Positions 1 to 9,771 are shown, counted from the stretch's first letter. The stretch is 64,000 nt of DNA from Mycobacterium heckeshornense (GCF_016592155.1 NZ_AP024237.1:248001-312000); one strand, 5' to 3'. The notes: generated by a model not told the origin, from the sequence alone. Translations and numbers: made by a program.

Positions 1-1965
1 TCAGTGGCTGGGCTCCCGGCGGATGGCCAGCACGAACGGGCCGATGGTGGTGACGGTGAACCGCGGGTCGGCGAACAGGGCGGCGTTGAAGTCGACGGTG
101 TAGCGGCGGACGTTGGGCTGGTTGGGGTAGACGTCCTCGGCCAGCCGCAGCGTGTAGGTGTCGTCGGCGCCGCGGCGCATCAAGAACACCGTGGGCGGCG
201 CCCAGGGCAGCGTGTCGAGCGCGTGGACGAACTGCTCGGTGGTCCTGAGTTTGGACCAGCTCTTGATGGCAGCGGCGCGCTTGTCGAACTGGGCCAGCGG
301 GTTGGCGTAGTGCGATGTCAGGCCTTGAAAGCCCCAGTAGGGGTAGTAGGACAAGAAGCTGTAATCGGCTGTCAGAACGACGATTTCATCGCGTGCCCGG
401 CCAGTGGTCCCGGTGATGACGGCGTCGATGGCCGGGTAGTACTTCTCGGCGCCGGGCGGACGGCGGTCCCCGCGCTGGCCGTGGCCGTCGGTGTCGGTGT
501 AGGCGATGGTCAGGTCGGGCCGCAGCACGTCGGGGATGTCCTGGCTGAAGGCGATCGCCGCGGCGAGACCCACCACGGCGGCCACCGGGATGACGCTGCG
601 CCCCCAGGCGCGGTCGCGCCCGCGCCGTGCCAGGGCCTGGGTGACCTCGATGAAGCCGAACGCCCCGGCGGCGGCCAGCAGCACGCTCAGCGTCGGCTGC
701 AGCCGAAACGACAGCAGCGTGGTGCGCGCCAGCGTGGTCAGCATCGACAGCAGCGACCACAGATAGACGGCGAGCACACCGATCGCCAGGGCAGCCGCTC
801 GCACCGATGACCGCAGCCGTACCGCCAGCCACAGGGTGCCCAGCATGCACAGGGCGCCGAGCAGGGTGAATTGCAGCATCGGGAAGCTCAGCTCGGCGCC
901 GTCGGCCGGCAGGTAGTGATAGGCGCTGCCGGTGTCGCTGACCGGGTCACGGGCCGCACGCAGCAGAAAGGGCGTCCACGTGATCGCGCCGATGGCGGCG
1001 GCAATGACCGCGATGACCGCCAGCCGGAGCAGCGGGTCGGCGGCGGCCCTGATGCCCTGCCGCCAGCGCGCGCCGGCCAACAGCATTGCCATCAGCGCCA
1101 CGGTGAACGCGCTGTAGGCCAACAGCAGCGTGTAGAAGGTGGCGGCGAACCCGAGAAAGATGCCGGCCCCGATCACCGCCGCCCAGCCGCCGGAGCGGGT
1201 CGGCTGACCGGGCGTGACGCCATCGTCACGCCCGGTCGCGACCGTGACCGCAGCGTCACGGTCGCGTGCGCGCAGACCAGACCAGGCCAGCACCAGCACC
1301 GGCGGCAGCAGCACGGTGATCATCGCCGAGTACGGCTCCGGCGAACTGTAGGCCAGGGTCACCGCGGCCGTCGCGGTCGCGACGATCAGCGCGAACTCGA
1401 AGCGGATCAGCTGCCACCACAGCGCCAACGCCACCGCGACGGCGACGGTGATCGAGGCGATCGCCCACGGCTTGTACATCTCCCAACCGGGCGTTCCGGT
1501 GAGCGCGGCCAGACGCCCGCCGATCCAGAACCAGCCTGGCGGATAGAACGGCGGCAGACCCTGATACGTCATGTCACGCAGGGCAGGACTGTCGGTCAGC
1601 CGGGTCAGGTACTCGGTGCGGAACTGCTGGTCCACCGAGATCCCGAACAGGTAGAGCTTGGTGGCGCCCATCGGCATGGCCAGCGTGACAACGGAAAACG
1701 CGGACACGAACGCCAGCGCCGCCAGCCGGGCCAACAGCCGAAGCACCCGCCCGCCGCGCCGCCACAGCCAGCCGGTGGCCACCAACCCGACGATGCAACC
1801 GACCTGACCGACCGTGGTCAACGCGTGTAGCTGGTTCGACGACGGGTAGGCCGGCCAGTTCACCCCGGCAATCGCGGTCAGCGACACCACCGCGACCACG
1901 GTGGCGATCGCGGCGGCAGTCAGCATCTGACCGATGCTGGCCAGTGCGTTCTCGGCGCTCGCCAT
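1..1965 (-). CDS. aftA: Arabinofuranosyltransferase AftA
   Basis: Polytopic membrane glycosyltransferase of the GT-C fold that adds the first arabinofuranose from decaprenylphosphoryl-arabinose (DPA) onto galactan, starting arabinan synthesis at the outer face of the membrane. The 654-residue product has about a dozen hydrophobic segments in its N-terminal two thirds and a soluble C-terminal domain, as expected for the family (about 640 residues in M. tuberculosis, from memory). ATG start; only 4 bases separate it from the stop of dprE2, so it is the last gene of a dprE1-dprE2-aftA run. Odd feature: an Arg/Asp/Val/Thr-rich loop near residues 233-255 is encoded by two tandem perfect hairpins (see the repeat entry), which probably explains the slightly greater length. 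Identification is by synteny and overall resemblance. Confidence 0.93.
   Translation of the reverse strand: MASAENALASIGQMLTAAAIATVVAVVSLTAIAGVNWPAYPSSNQLHALTTVGQVGCIVGLVATGWLWRRGGRVLRLLARLAALAFVSAFSVVTLAMPMGATKLYLFGISVDQQFRTEYLTRLTDSPALRDMTYQGLPPFYPPGWFWIGGRLAALTGTPGWEMYKPWAIASITVAVAVALALWWQLIRFEFALIVATATAAVTLAYSSPEPYSAMITVLLPPVLVLAWSGLRARDRDAAVTVATGRDDGVTPGQPTRSGGWAAVIGAGIFLGFAATFYTLLLAYSAFTVALMAMLLAGARWRQGIRAAADPLLRLAVIAVIAAAIGAITWTPFLLRAARDPVSDTGSAYHYLPADGAELSFPMLQFTLLGALCMLGTLWLAVRLRSSVRAAALAIGVLAVYLWSLLSMLTTLARTTLLSFRLQPTLSVLLAAAGAFGFIEVTQALARRGRDRAWGRSVIPVAAVVGLAAAIAFSQDIPDVLRPDLTIAYTDTDGHGQRGDRRPPGAEKYYPAIDAVITGTTGRARDEIVVLTADYSFLSYYPYWGFQGLTSHYANPLAQFDKRAAAIKSWSKLRTTEQFVHALDTLPWAPPTVFLMRRGADDTYTLRLAEDVYPNQPNVRRYTVDFNAALFADPRFTVTTIGPFVLAIRREPSH
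1206..1266. repeat. Tandem perfect hairpins inside aftA
   Basis: Two abutting inverted repeats. The first has a 14-bp perfect stem (1206-1219 with 1224-1237) around a 4-base loop. The second has a 12-bp perfect stem (1237-1248 with 1255-1266) around the loop CGCAGC. Both carry a GTGAC...GTCAC core, and the second resembles the intergenic hairpin at 17062-17091. They are read through in frame as a polar loop of AftA. This looks like a small palindromic element that inserted without breaking the frame; that origin is inference. Confidence 0.75.
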
Positions 1966-1969
1966 CTGC

Positions 1970-2734
1970 TCAGATGGGGAGCTTACGGAAGATCGGCCGG
2001 GGTATATGACGCAACACCATCATCACGTAGCGGAATGCTCCTGGCGCCCAGACCAATTCCTTACCTTTCGCGGCCGCGGTGACGGCCAGGTCGGCGACGT
2101 ATTCCTTGTCGACAGTGAGCGGTGCTTCTTTGAGGTGGGCGCTCATCCGGGTACGTACCTGGCCGGGCCGGATGACCAGCACACGAACGCCATACTCGCG
2201 CAGGGCTTCACCGAGACCGAGGTAAAAGCCGTCCAGGCCGGCTTTGGTGGATCCGTAGACGAAGTTGGATCGTCGCACCCGCTCACCGGCGGCCGAGCTC
2301 ATCGCGATGATCTGGCCGAACCCTTGGGCGCGCATCTTCTCGCCGAGCAGCACCCCCACCGAAACTGCTGCAGTGTAATTGATTTCGGCGATCTCCACGG
2401 CCTTGCGCTGGTTTTGCCAGAGTTCTTCGGGGTCACCGAGCAACCCGAACGCGACGATGGCCACGTCGACGTCACCGCCTGCAAAGGCCTGCTCGATCAC
2501 GGTCGGGTGATTATCGGTGTCCAGCGCGTCGAAGTCGATCAGTTCCACCGACTTGGCTCCAGCGGCTTTCATCTGTGCGACGGCATCGTCGCGGCCCGGG
2601 TCGTCGGGCAACGCCGCGAGCACGATACGCGCCGGGGCGTTCTGCAGGTAACGCTCGCAGATGGCCAAACCGATTTCGGACGTGCCGCCGAGCAGCAGGA
2701 CGGTCTGTGGATTACCTACGGCGTCCAGCACCAT
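1970..2734 (-). CDS. dprE2: Decaprenylphosphoryl-2-keto-ribose reductase DprE2
   Basis: Short-chain dehydrogenase that reduces the 2-keto intermediate made by DprE1, completing epimerisation of decaprenylphosphoryl-ribose to DPA, the arabinose donor for arabinogalactan and LAM. The 254-residue protein has the NAD(P)-binding glycine motif GGTSEIG at residues 16-22, a serine pair near 146-147 and the catalytic Y160-x3-K164. Its ATG directly follows the dprE1 stop codon, implying translational coupling with its partner enzyme, and aftA follows 4 bases after its stop. Length and context match the family. Confidence 0.95.
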   Translation of the reverse strand: MVLDAVGNPQTVLLLGGTSEIGLAICERYLQNAPARIVLAALPDDPGRDDAVAQMKAAGAKSVELIDFDALDTDNHPTVIEQAFAGGDVDVAIVAFGLLGDPEELWQNQRKAVEIAEINYTAAVSVGVLLGEKMRAQGFGQIIAMSSAAGERVRRSNFVYGSTKAGLDGFYLGLGEALREYGVRVLVIRPGQVRTRMSAHLKEAPLTVDKEYVADLAVTAAAKGKELVWAPGAFRYVMMVLRHIPRPIFRKLPI

Positions 2735-4114
2735 CTACAACAGCTCCAAACGACGCGCCATGTCGGAGGCGAAGACCCGCAAGGGATCGACCTTGCGGCG
2801 CACCGCAATCCACTCGTCGATGCGAGGATACATGGCGTGGAAAGTATCGGCCGTAGTACGGGAGTCCTTGGCGGTGTAGAGCCGGCCGCCGAATTCTAGG
2901 ATGCGACGGTCGAGTTCGTTGAGAAACCGGTCCAGGCCGGGCTTGATCGGAAAGTCGACGCAGACGTTCCAGCCGGGGATCGGAAAGCTCAGCGGCGCTT
3001 GGTTGCCCGGCCCGAAAAGCTTGAACACGTTGAGAAACGAATAATGCCCGGACTTCTGGATATCGCTGATGATCCCCTTGAATTCTTCGACCGCCTGGGT
3101 GGGCACCACAAACTGGTATTGGCCGAAACCGGCTGGCCCGTAGGCACGATTCCACTCGCCGACCATGTCCAGCGGATGGTAGAACTGCGTCAGGTTTTGG
3201 ATCTTGCCGCGATAGGTACCGGATTTGCGGTACCACAACTCGCTGGCCGCCCCGAAGGTCAGCTTGTTGGCCAGACCGTTCGGAAAGACGTCGGGCAGTG
3301 TAAAGTACTGTGGCGCATCGAATTTCAGTGGATTGCGCTGTAGCTTGTCGGGCAGCTGGTCAAGCCGGGCCAGCGAGCCCCTGGATATCGCGGCACGGCC
3401 CAGCTTCGGCGGTGGGCTGATTGCGTCGAACCACGCCGACGAATACGTGTAGTTGGCCTCGCTGCCATCGCTGTGGAGGGCGATGGTCTCGTCGAGGCCG
3501 CGTGTGACGTCACCGTCGGCGAGGAAATACGCCGTCTCGGTGGGAGTCATTTCGATGGTGGCGCGCAAGATGATTCCGGTGAGCCCGTTGCCGCCGACGG
3601 TGCACCAGAACAGTTCGGCATCGTCGCCGTCGGGCGTCAAGTGACGGATTTGGCCGTCGGCGGTCAGCAGGTCGATCGAGCGCACGTGGTTGCCGAAGCT
3701 TCCGGCGCTGTGGTGGTTTTTGCCGTGGATGTCGCAGGCGATTGCCCCGCCGACGGTCACCTGCCGGGTTCCGGGCAGCACCGGAACCCACAGCCCGAAC
3801 GGCAGCGCCGCCTTCATCAACTGGTCGAGGTTGACGCCGGCGTCGACGTCGGCGAGCCGGGTGTCGGCGCTGATCGAATGAATGGTGTTCAGCGGCGTCA
3901 TGTCGATCACCAGCCCGCCACCGTTTTGGGCGTTGTCGCCGTAGGAGCGGCCCAGCCCGCGGGCGATGATGCCCCGACCGCCGGCGTCGGCCACCCGGGC
4001 CACCGCCTCGGCGATGAGCTCAGGGTCCGGCGTGGACAGCACCTGCGCCACCGACGGCGCCGTGCGGCCCCAGCCGGTCAGCCGCTTGGTGGTCGTGGGA
4101 AAGCTCGCGGGCAT
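2735..4114 (-). CDS. dprE1: Decaprenylphosphoryl-ribose oxidase DprE1
   Basis: FAD-dependent oxidase of the vanillyl-alcohol-oxidase/ALO type that oxidises the 2'-OH of decaprenylphosphoryl-ribose. The 459-residue protein has an N-terminal FAD_binding_4 region with the [10 protein letters not shown] segment near residues 55-64 and a C-terminal ALO-like domain. Cys385 in NVCVDFP corresponds to Cys387 of the M. tuberculosis enzyme, the residue covalently trapped by benzothiazinones, so the target site is intact. The gene ends exactly where dprE2 begins. The start (ATG at 4112-4114) gives a length within two residues of the tubercle enzyme. Confidence 0.97.
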   Translation of the reverse strand: MPASFPTTTKRLTGWGRTAPSVAQVLSTPDPELIAEAVARVADAGGRGIIARGLGRSYGDNAQNGGGLVIDMTPLNTIHSISADTRLADVDAGVNLDQLMKAALPFGLWVPVLPGTRQVTVGGAIACDIHGKNHHSAGSFGNHVRSIDLLTADGQIRHLTPDGDDAELFWCTVGGNGLTGIILRATIEMTPTETAYFLADGDVTRGLDETIALHSDGSEANYTYSSAWFDAISPPPKLGRAAISRGSLARLDQLPDKLQRNPLKFDAPQYFTLPDVFPNGLANKLTFGAASELWYRKSGTYRGKIQNLTQFYHPLDMVGEWNRAYGPAGFGQYQFVVPTQAVEEFKGIISDIQKSGHYSFLNVFKLFGPGNQAPLSFPIPGWNVCVDFPIKPGLDRFLNELDRRILEFGGRLYTAKDSRTTADTFHAMYPRIDEWIAVRRKVDPLRVFASDMARRLELL

Positions 4115-4147
4115 CAGTCACAGAGGGTACCGCCTGTCCCGGCGGGC

Positions 4148-4564
4148 TCAGCGCAGCCGAAAGATGACCGACCGCTGCACGACGAAGTTGATGACGGTGG
4201 CCGTGCCCTGGGCCACCACAAACGCGAGCGGGACCGCCCAGTTTCGGTAATCCAGAAGCGCCAGGCAGAGGTGGTTGAGCCCGACCTGCACCGCGAAGGT
4301 CAGCCCATAGAGCGCCATCACCGCGACGAACCGGGCGGTGCTCGGCGGCGCCCGAAACGTCCACCGGCGGTTGATCAGGTAGGCGGTGATGGTGCCGGCG
4401 ACGAAGCTGGTGGCTTTGGACAGGTCCAGATGCAGCCCGGCCGCCTTGTACAGCGCCAAATACAGGCCGAAGTCGACAACCGCTGACAGACCGCCGGTGA
4501 CGATGAACCGCCACACCTGGGTGGTCAGGCTGAGCTGCGCGGCCGGCGGGGCGATCTCGGTCAT
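4148..4564 (-). CDS. GtrA-family membrane protein (Rv3789 type)
   Basis: A 138-residue GtrA-like protein with four predicted transmembrane helices, including [24 protein letters not shown] and TVINFVVQ. The family was proposed to flip or recruit lipid-linked sugars; the M. tuberculosis homologue beside dprE1 has been linked to DPA handling or anchoring of arabinosyltransferases. It lies 33 bases upstream of dprE1 on the same strand, consistent with a role in arabinan precursor supply. The chosen ATG gives about 17 more N-terminal residues than the tubercle protein; a start near VWRFIVTGG is possible, so the N-terminus is uncertain. Confidence 0.87.
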   Translation of the reverse strand: MTEIAPPAAQLSLTTQVWRFIVTGGLSAVVDFGLYLALYKAAGLHLDLSKATSFVAGTITAYLINRRWTFRAPPSTARFVAVMALYGLTFAVQVGLNHLCLALLDYRNWAVPLAFVVAQGTATVINFVVQRSVIFRLR

Positions 4565-4623
4565 CGCGGGCAGTTTACGGGGCCTAGCGGCCGGTCTGCG
4601 GCGGGCCGGGCGGCCGCCCGCGC

Positions 4624-5106
4624 TTAGTTGGGGAACTTCACGTCGAGCAGCTCGACCTGGTTTTCCCCCTGTGGCGTCGAATAGGTGACTTTGTCTCCCG
4701 GCTTATGCCCGGCCAGGGCTCGCCCCAGTGGGCTGCCAGCGGTCAGCGTCTCCGCTTCGCGGCCGATGGGGGTCTGCTCGACGATGGAGATCACCAGCAT
4801 GGTGACCACGGAACCGTCCGGAAACCGCAAGGTCACCTCCGTTCCGGGCGGCAGTGTGGCGCCGCCATCGGACACCGGCCCGGCCCGCAGCACCCGGTCG
4901 AGTTCGTTGATGCGCTCATCGAGGGCCGCGAGTTCATCGGCCCGCTGGATGGCGTCTGCGGCGTCACCGTGGTCGCCGACCATGCCGCGGTCGTTTTCGA
5001 CCTCAATCTCCAGCCGATCGCGGCGCTGCCGCAGCCGGGCCAACTCTGCGGCGATGCGATCACGCGCTTCATCCGCAAGCCTTGTTGATTCGTCGTGCTC
5101 GCTCAC
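4624..5106 (-). CDS. GreA/GreB-family RNA polymerase-binding factor (Rv3788 type)
   Basis: A 160-residue protein with the two-part Gre architecture: an N-terminal antiparallel coiled coil (about residues 1-75, with heptad-like Leu/Ile in [21 protein letters not shown]) and a C-terminal FKBP-like domain (about 85-160, ending [10 protein letters not shown]). Gre-like proteins enter the secondary channel of RNA polymerase. The M. tuberculosis homologue is reported to inhibit rather than stimulate transcription, but activity cannot be read from sequence. It sits at the head of the gtrA-dprE1-dprE2-aftA run, 59 bases before gtrA. Confidence 0.87.
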   Translation of the reverse strand: MSEHDESTRLADEARDRIAAELARLRQRRDRLEIEVENDRGMVGDHGDAADAIQRADELAALDERINELDRVLRAGPVSDGGATLPPGTEVTLRFPDGSVVTMLVISIVEQTPIGREAETLTAGSPLGRALAGHKPGDKVTYSTPQGENQVELLDVKFPN

Positions 5107-5347
5107 AATGCTGGCCTGTCTCGTAGGGCCACCGCGGCTGTTGCCGCGAAGCGCCCAGGTTGTCGTTCTGCCGTGCGCCCATTATGGCGCCGGGAATCGG
5201 CTTGGCGCCGCCGCGAAGCTACCAGCTCGATGCTGTCGGTGCCATGCCCCCCGCTCATCGACATGCTGAATGCCTAGCACGCATGGCGGGCACGGATGTG
5301 CCAAACCTGCGAATGGACGTGACCGCGGCCGCAGCGTGCCCGGCCGC
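5107..5347. other. Intergenic gap, no gene seen
   Basis: About 240 bases between the GreA-like gene and the uncharacterised 424-residue gene, both on the minus strand. Short open frames here have no family resemblance and no good ribosome-binding site. It presumably holds the promoter for the GreA-like gene and downstream DprE genes, but no clear -10/-35 pair was identified. Confidence 0.5.
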
Positions 5348-6622
5348 CTACCGGCCATGCCAGCGGGCCTGGTGCGCGGCGTGGGTGGGCAGGTAGGCAC
5401 CCGGCGCGAAGAGCTCGTCGTAGAAGTCGGTGTCGATGTGCTGGGCCTGCAGGTACATCAGCACATACACGGTGGGCACGGTGCCCGGCAGCTTGCCGAA
5501 CGCGTCGTAGATGTAGGACGCCTCGACGGTGACGAGCTCGGCGATCCCGTCGGGTGGCAGCGCCGAGGACCGGACTTTCGGGTTGTCGGCCCATGGGCCG
5601 GGAGTCTCCCGGTGAAACGGCCCACCGGGCCCGAAGCGGCGCATCACGAACTTTGCGACGCCGGCTTCCACCGACGGCACGTGCGGTGGGCTCAGTGTTT
5701 CGAAATAGCCGGGCAGCCCGGTGACATTCGGCAGCGGCCAGCGGTGGTCATGGTGTGCGACAAAGCCCAGCCCAGGTGCCCTTGGGTCACCGGATCCGCC
5801 GAGCACCGACAGCGCGTCCAGGCCGTCGTACATCCAGCCGCCCAGTCCCATGGCCTGCAAGACCAGGACACCGTTGTTTGCCGCGGTAGCCAATTCGGCG
5901 CTGGCCTCGGTCAGCGTGTACTGCTCGACGACGGACAGCGGAATTTGGTCGCCAGCGCGGCGCAGTGACGAAAACCGTTCCGTGCCTGGGATATTGCGGT
6001 CGTTGACGTCGTCGTACACGAGATAGCCGTTGGCCGCGAAAAACCAGAGATTGGAGAGCAAATGCTCGGCCAGGTCTGCCACCGGGAACGCCAGAAGGCT
6101 GCCAGGGTGGTTGGCGACCCAGATGTTGTGACCCTCCATGTAGGGCTCCTCGCGGGGCAGCTGCAGGCGGTGCTCGGAAATCCGGACATACGAATCGGCG
6201 GTGTGGCTGATCCACTCCTCGATGCCGGTGAACGCGCGCGGCGGCTGATCGCGGGTGGGCAGCAGATAGGTTCCGGTGTCGTCGGTGAAAAACAGTTGAC
6301 TGGTATGGAATCCGGCTGCCGACGGGAATGTCCGCCCGGTTGCGCTGCCCGAATAGTTCGGCAGCGCGGGGGCGTAGTCGGGATTGTACGGAATGCCGTA
6401 ATGCCAGCCGGTGACACCGCCGGCAACCGCAAGCACCAGCGCGCGTTCCACCTCTGACAACGGCTGCGGAGGCTTGCGGCTGGTGAATGCCAACGCCCCG
6501 CCGGGAATCCGGCCACCGACCGGGAAGCGGCGCGATCGCCGCCCGGTGATCGCTGCCAGCAACGGAAATCGCGCCGAGTCGGCGAGCGCGGCCCGCTCGT
6601 GGTCGGAGATCGTCAAGCTCAT
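5348..6622 (-). CDS. Uncharacterised 424-residue protein, weakly nitroreductase-like
   Basis: I do not recognise this gene with certainty. It encodes a soluble 424-residue protein with no signal peptide or membrane helix. The N-terminus (RFPLLAAITGRRSRRFPVG, then an Ala/Val-rich helix near residues 65-75) resembles the FMN-binding RRSxRxF start of nitroreductases. A later segment, NNGVLVLQAMGLGGW near residue 248, resembles the family's second conserved helix. Aromatic and His residues are abundant in the C-terminal half. It lies between the galactan exporter gene rfbD (69 bases upstream) and the GreA-like gene, where M. tuberculosis has Rv3784-Rv3787c. Its position inside the arabinogalactan block suggests co-expression, but function is unknown. 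Confidence 0.8.
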   Translation of the reverse strand: MSLTISDHERAALADSARFPLLAAITGRRSRRFPVGGRIPGGALAFTSRKPPQPLSEVERALVLAVAGGVTGWHYGIPYNPDYAPALPNYSGSATGRTFPSAAGFHTSQLFFTDDTGTYLLPTRDQPPRAFTGIEEWISHTADSYVRISEHRLQLPREEPYMEGHNIWVANHPGSLLAFPVADLAEHLLSNLWFFAANGYLVYDDVNDRNIPGTERFSSLRRAGDQIPLSVVEQYTLTEASAELATAANNGVLVLQAMGLGGWMYDGLDALSVLGGSGDPRAPGLGFVAHHDHRWPLPNVTGLPGYFETLSPPHVPSVEAGVAKFVMRRFGPGGPFHRETPGPWADNPKVRSSALPPDGIAELVTVEASYIYDAFGKLPGTVPTVYVLMYLQAQHIDTDFYDELFAPGAYLPTHAAHQARWHGR

Positions 6623-6691
6623 CGCCTACTCCTGCGGAACTCGCGCGACCATTGGCAACACCTGCACGGCGTGCTCCCGCGGCACATCCCC

Positions 6692-7522
6692 CTACACCCA
6701 GTACGGCACCCGGGCGCGGTATTGCCGCATCGCGAACGCGGCGAGCACCCAGCCGACAACCGTCAGCGCCACTACCACCACCCAGTGCCGCGGCTCTTGG
6801 TGAGCACCCAACAGCGGCGCTCGTACAATGTCGAGGTAATGCAATAAAGGATTGAGCTCAACGATTTTCGACCACCGCGCAGCACCCTGCTGACGCAGCG
6901 TGTCGTCGTTCCAGATGATCGGCGTCATGAAGAACAGCAGCTGCACGACGGAGAACAACAGCGGGCCGATGTCGCGGTAGCGGGTCGCCAGAATGCCGAA
7001 ACACAGTGACACCCACACGGCATTCAGGACGATCAGCGCCAGCGCCGGAATGACCGACAGGTCGGCCCACGACCACGGCTTCGGGTAGATGATTGCGATC
7101 ACGGCATAGATGACGATGTTGTGGGCGAACAGGATCATCTGCCGCCACACCAGCCGGTAGACGTGCACGCTCAACGGCGTCGGCAGTTGTTTGATCAATC
7201 CTTCGTTGGCGACGAACACCTCGGCGCCCTCCAGGATCGCGGCGTTGATCAGATTCCAGACGATCAGACCGAGTGTCACATAGGGCAAATGCACCGCCAG
7301 ATCCAGCCGGAACAGCTTGGAGTAGAGGCCGCCCATCGCGACGGCGGTGGTTCCGGTGGCGATCGTGATCCAGAACGGGCCCAGCACCGAACGACGGTAC
7401 CGCTGCTTGATGTCCTGCCAGCCCAGGTGCAGCCACAGCTCGTGGCGGCGCCAGCCATCGGTCAGATCGCGCCAGGCGCGAGCCAACGACCTGGACTGGG
7501 CAGCGTCGCCAGCGCGCGTCAC
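6692..7522 (-). CDS. rfbD: Galactan exporter ABC permease RfbD (Wzm type)
   Basis: ABC-2 type polysaccharide export permease of 276 residues with six predicted membrane helices. The N-terminal cytoplasmic segment contains WQDIKQRYRRSVLGPFW, typical of Wzm/TagG proteins. With RfbE it is thought to move lipid-linked galactan across the plasma membrane before arabinosylation. I chose the GTG at 7520-7522, which overlaps the glfT1 stop as GTGA; a longer frame reaches 7582 but would overlap glfT1 by over 60 bases. The length then agrees with the roughly 280 residues known for the family in mycobacteria. Confidence 0.93.
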   Translation of the reverse strand: MTRAGDAAQSRSLARAWRDLTDGWRRHELWLHLGWQDIKQRYRRSVLGPFWITIATGTTAVAMGGLYSKLFRLDLAVHLPYVTLGLIVWNLINAAILEGAEVFVANEGLIKQLPTPLSVHVYRLVWRQMILFAHNIVIYAVIAIIYPKPWSWADLSVIPALALIVLNAVWVSLCFGILATRYRDIGPLLFSVVQLLFFMTPIIWNDDTLRQQGAARWSKIVELNPLLHYLDIVRAPLLGAHQEPRHWVVVVALTVVGWVLAAFAMRQYRARVPYWV

Positions 7523-8427
7523 GAAAACCCCTCCGGTCGGCGGAACTGCTCGCGACGACCCAAGCGCCGCAACCGAAACCACTCCAGCAAGCCGGCCGGG
7601 TCACGGCGGGACACCAGAAAGAACCAGCCGAAGCGCAACCACTCCTGCGGCAGCAGCCGGCGTAATCCCGGCTGGGACAGCAGATAACCGCGGTTGCGGT
7701 AGGTAAAGAAGCGCTTGGTGGAATCCTCGGGGTATTGGGTGTGCAGCCGACCGCGAAGAATCGGTTTGAATTCCTCCGATCCGCACGGATGCAGGTACAC
7801 CGCGTCTAGACAGGTCCCGAACGGCAGGCCAGAGCGCACCAGCCGACGGTGCATTTCCACCTCGTCGCCGCGGACGAACAACCGCACATCGGGAACGCCG
7901 ATCGCCTCCAGCGTCGACGCGGCAAACAGCGCCCCGTTGAACAATGACGCGATGCCCGGCAACAAATCCCGCCCGTCGCCGGTGCGCAATTCGCTTACTC
8001 GCGTGCGCCACACCAGACCGCGGCGCAACGGAAACGCCAGCCGCTGCGGGTCGTCGATGTCGCACACCATCGGTGACACCGCCGCCAGTCCGTGCTTTCC
8101 CGCGCAGGCCAGCAGTGTGGCCAGCACATCGGAGTTTTGCGGGTGCCCGTCGTCGTCGGCCAGCCACACCCAATCAGCACCCTGTGCCAGGGCATGCAGC
8201 ATTCCGAGCGCGAATCCGCCTGCGCCGCCGAGGTTTCGGCGTGATCCGAGGTAGGTCGTCCGGATCGGTTGACCGGCCGCCAGCTCGCGGACGCGATCGT
8301 CGTGCCCGTTGTCGACGACGATCAGCTGGTCGGGCAGCCGAGTCTGGCTGGTCAGCACATCAAGCGACTTCGCCAGCTCGTCCGGGCGGCGGTGGGTGAC
8401 CACGACGGCGCACACCGATTCGGTCAT
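7519..8427 (-). CDS. glfT1: Galactofuranosyltransferase GlfT1
   Basis: Cytoplasmic GT2-family glycosyltransferase that adds the first galactofuranose residues to the rhamnosyl-GlcNAc linker lipid, priming galactan synthesis. The 302-residue protein begins with a GT-A nucleotide-binding region (VCAVVVTHRRPDEL, VVDNGHDD), has the metal-binding acidic cluster DDD at 91-93 within WLADDDG, and a later acidic RGDEVEMHRRL segment. The start overlaps the rfbE stop by ATGA and its stop overlaps the rfbD start, so the three genes are translationally coupled. Confidence 0.94.
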   Translation of the reverse strand: MTESVCAVVVTHRRPDELAKSLDVLTSQTRLPDQLIVVDNGHDDRVRELAAGQPIRTTYLGSRRNLGGAGGFALGMLHALAQGADWVWLADDDGHPQNSDVLATLLACAGKHGLAAVSPMVCDIDDPQRLAFPLRRGLVWRTRVSELRTGDGRDLLPGIASLFNGALFAASTLEAIGVPDVRLFVRGDEVEMHRRLVRSGLPFGTCLDAVYLHPCGSEEFKPILRGRLHTQYPEDSTKRFFTYRNRGYLLSQPGLRRLLPQEWLRFGWFFLVSRRDPAGLLEWFRLRRLGRREQFRRPEGFS

Positions 8428-9242
8428 CCCGGGATCTCTTCACCTGCGGTCTCGGCCATCACTTCCCGCACGTGCCGGGCCGCGTCCTCGCCTTCGTAGG
8501 CCCGTACCACGTCCTCGATGCCGCCGGTCAGCCTGATGGTGCCGTGCTCGATCCACATCGCGGTCTTGCACAGCCGGGCCAGAAACTCGTTGGAATGACT
8601 GGCAAAAACCAGGATTCCGGACCGCTCCACCAGACGCTGCAGCCGCGGCTGCGCCTTCTTCAAGAAGTCGGCGTCCACTGCGCCGATGCCCTCGTCGAGC
8701 AGCAGGATCTCCGGGTCGATGCTGGTGACCACCCCCATCGCCAGCCGCACCCGCATCCCGGTGGAATACGTGCGCAGTGGCATCGACAGGTAATCACCCA
8801 GCTCGGTGAACTCGGCGATTTCGTCGACCTTGGCCATCATCTGCTTGCGGGTCTGACCCAAAAACAGCCCGCGGATGATGATGTTCTCGTAGCCGGAGAT
8901 CTCCGGATCCATTCCGATGCCCAGGTCGAACACCGGCGCCACCCGCCCGACCACCGTCGCCGAACCCCGGGTCGGCTCGTAGATACCCGAAAGCAGGCGC
9001 AGCAGCGTCGATTTACCCGCCCCGTTGTGGCCCACCAGGCCCACCCGGTCGCCCAGGCTCAGCGAGATCGTGATATCGCGCAGCGCTTCGATGATCACCA
9101 CGTTGGAGGTGTTGCGCCCGATCGTGCCGCCGGCGGCCTTGCCGAGGAAGGTTTTCTTCAACGACCGCGACTTGGCATCGAAGATGGGAAACTCCACCCA
9201 CGCGTTGTGCGTCTCAATATGAGGCGAGTGAGGCCCGGACAC
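8424..9242 (-). CDS. rfbE: Galactan exporter ABC ATPase RfbE (Wzt type)
   Basis: ATP-binding subunit of the galactan exporter, partner of RfbD. It has Walker A GHNGAGKST at residues 71-79, signature region YSTGMRVRLA, Walker B ILLLDEGIGAVD and a switch histidine in FASHSNEF. The frame is open upstream to 9461, but that extension overlaps bpa and is compositionally a shadow. I chose the GTG at 9240-9242 because it lies 10 bases after the bpa stop and gives 272 residues, close to the known mycobacterial protein. Confidence 0.93.
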   Translation of the reverse strand: MSGPHSPHIETHNAWVEFPIFDAKSRSLKKTFLGKAAGGTIGRNTSNVVIIEALRDITISLSLGDRVGLVGHNGAGKSTLLRLLSGIYEPTRGSATVVGRVAPVFDLGIGMDPEISGYENIIIRGLFLGQTRKQMMAKVDEIAEFTELGDYLSMPLRTYSTGMRVRLAMGVVTSIDPEILLLDEGIGAVDADFLKKAQPRLQRLVERSGILVFASHSNEFLARLCKTAMWIEHGTIRLTGGIEDVVRAYEGEDAARHVREVMAETAGEEIPG

Positions 9243-9252
9243 CGCTAACTGC

Positions 9253-9771
9253 TTACAGGTATTGGCCGGTGCCCGATTGTCCGTGCCCGCCGGGGCGGTG
9301 GACGCCCGGCGGCAGCGCGCCCTGGCGCATCTGCTCGAGCTGCGCGCGGGCCGCCATCTGCTGGGCGAACAGCGCGGTCTGGATGCCGTGAAACAGCCCT
9401 TCCAGCCATCCGACCAGCTGCGCCTGGGCGATGCGCAGCTCGGCGTCCGACGGGGCGGCATCCTCGCTGAACGGCAGCGTCAGCCGGTCGAGTTCCTCCC
9501 GCAATTCCGGTGCCAGCCCGTCCTCGAGCTCCCGAATGCTGGTGGCATGGATCTCCCGCAGCCGATTGCGGCTGGCCTCGTCCAGCGGCGCAGCCCGCAC
9601 TTCTTCGAGCAGCTGCTTGATCATCGTGCCGATCCGCATCACCTTGGCCGGCTGCTCGACCAGATCGGTCAGCGACTGCTCCTCGGAGTCTTCGTCAGTC
9701 TGTGTCGCCATCGCGCGTGGATCGACGCCGCCGATGATCTCGACGTTGTCGTCGCCGTTACCGGTACTCAT
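9253..9771 (-). CDS. bpa: Bacterial proteasome activator Bpa (PafE)
   Basis: ATP-independent ring-forming activator of the mycobacterial 20S proteasome. The 172-residue protein has an acidic disordered N-terminus, a central helical domain (about 40-145) and ends in the gate-opening C-terminal motif GQYL, the Hb-Y-X-like docking signal. The C-terminal linker is Gly/Pro/His-rich. It lies 19 bases downstream of the Rv3779-type gene and 10 bases upstream of rfbE, so a protein-degradation factor sits inside the galactan export transcription unit. Confidence 0.95.
   Translation of the reverse strand: MSTGNGDDNVEIIGGVDPRAMATQTDEDSEEQSLTDLVEQPAKVMRIGTMIKQLLEEVRAAPLDEASRNRLREIHATSIRELEDGLAPELREELDRLTLPFSEDAAPSDAELRIAQAQLVGWLEGLFHGIQTALFAQQMAARAQLEQMRQGALPPGVHRPGGHGQSGTGQYL

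Noticed and set aside
871..1830. A 319-residue plus-strand frame opposite aftA
   Set aside because: Shadow with typical GC-rich Arg/Gln/Gly composition; aftA explains the sequence.
9243..9461. Longer N-terminus for rfbE
   Set aside because: The extension lies inside bpa and has shadow composition; the GTG at 9242 fits family length and position.
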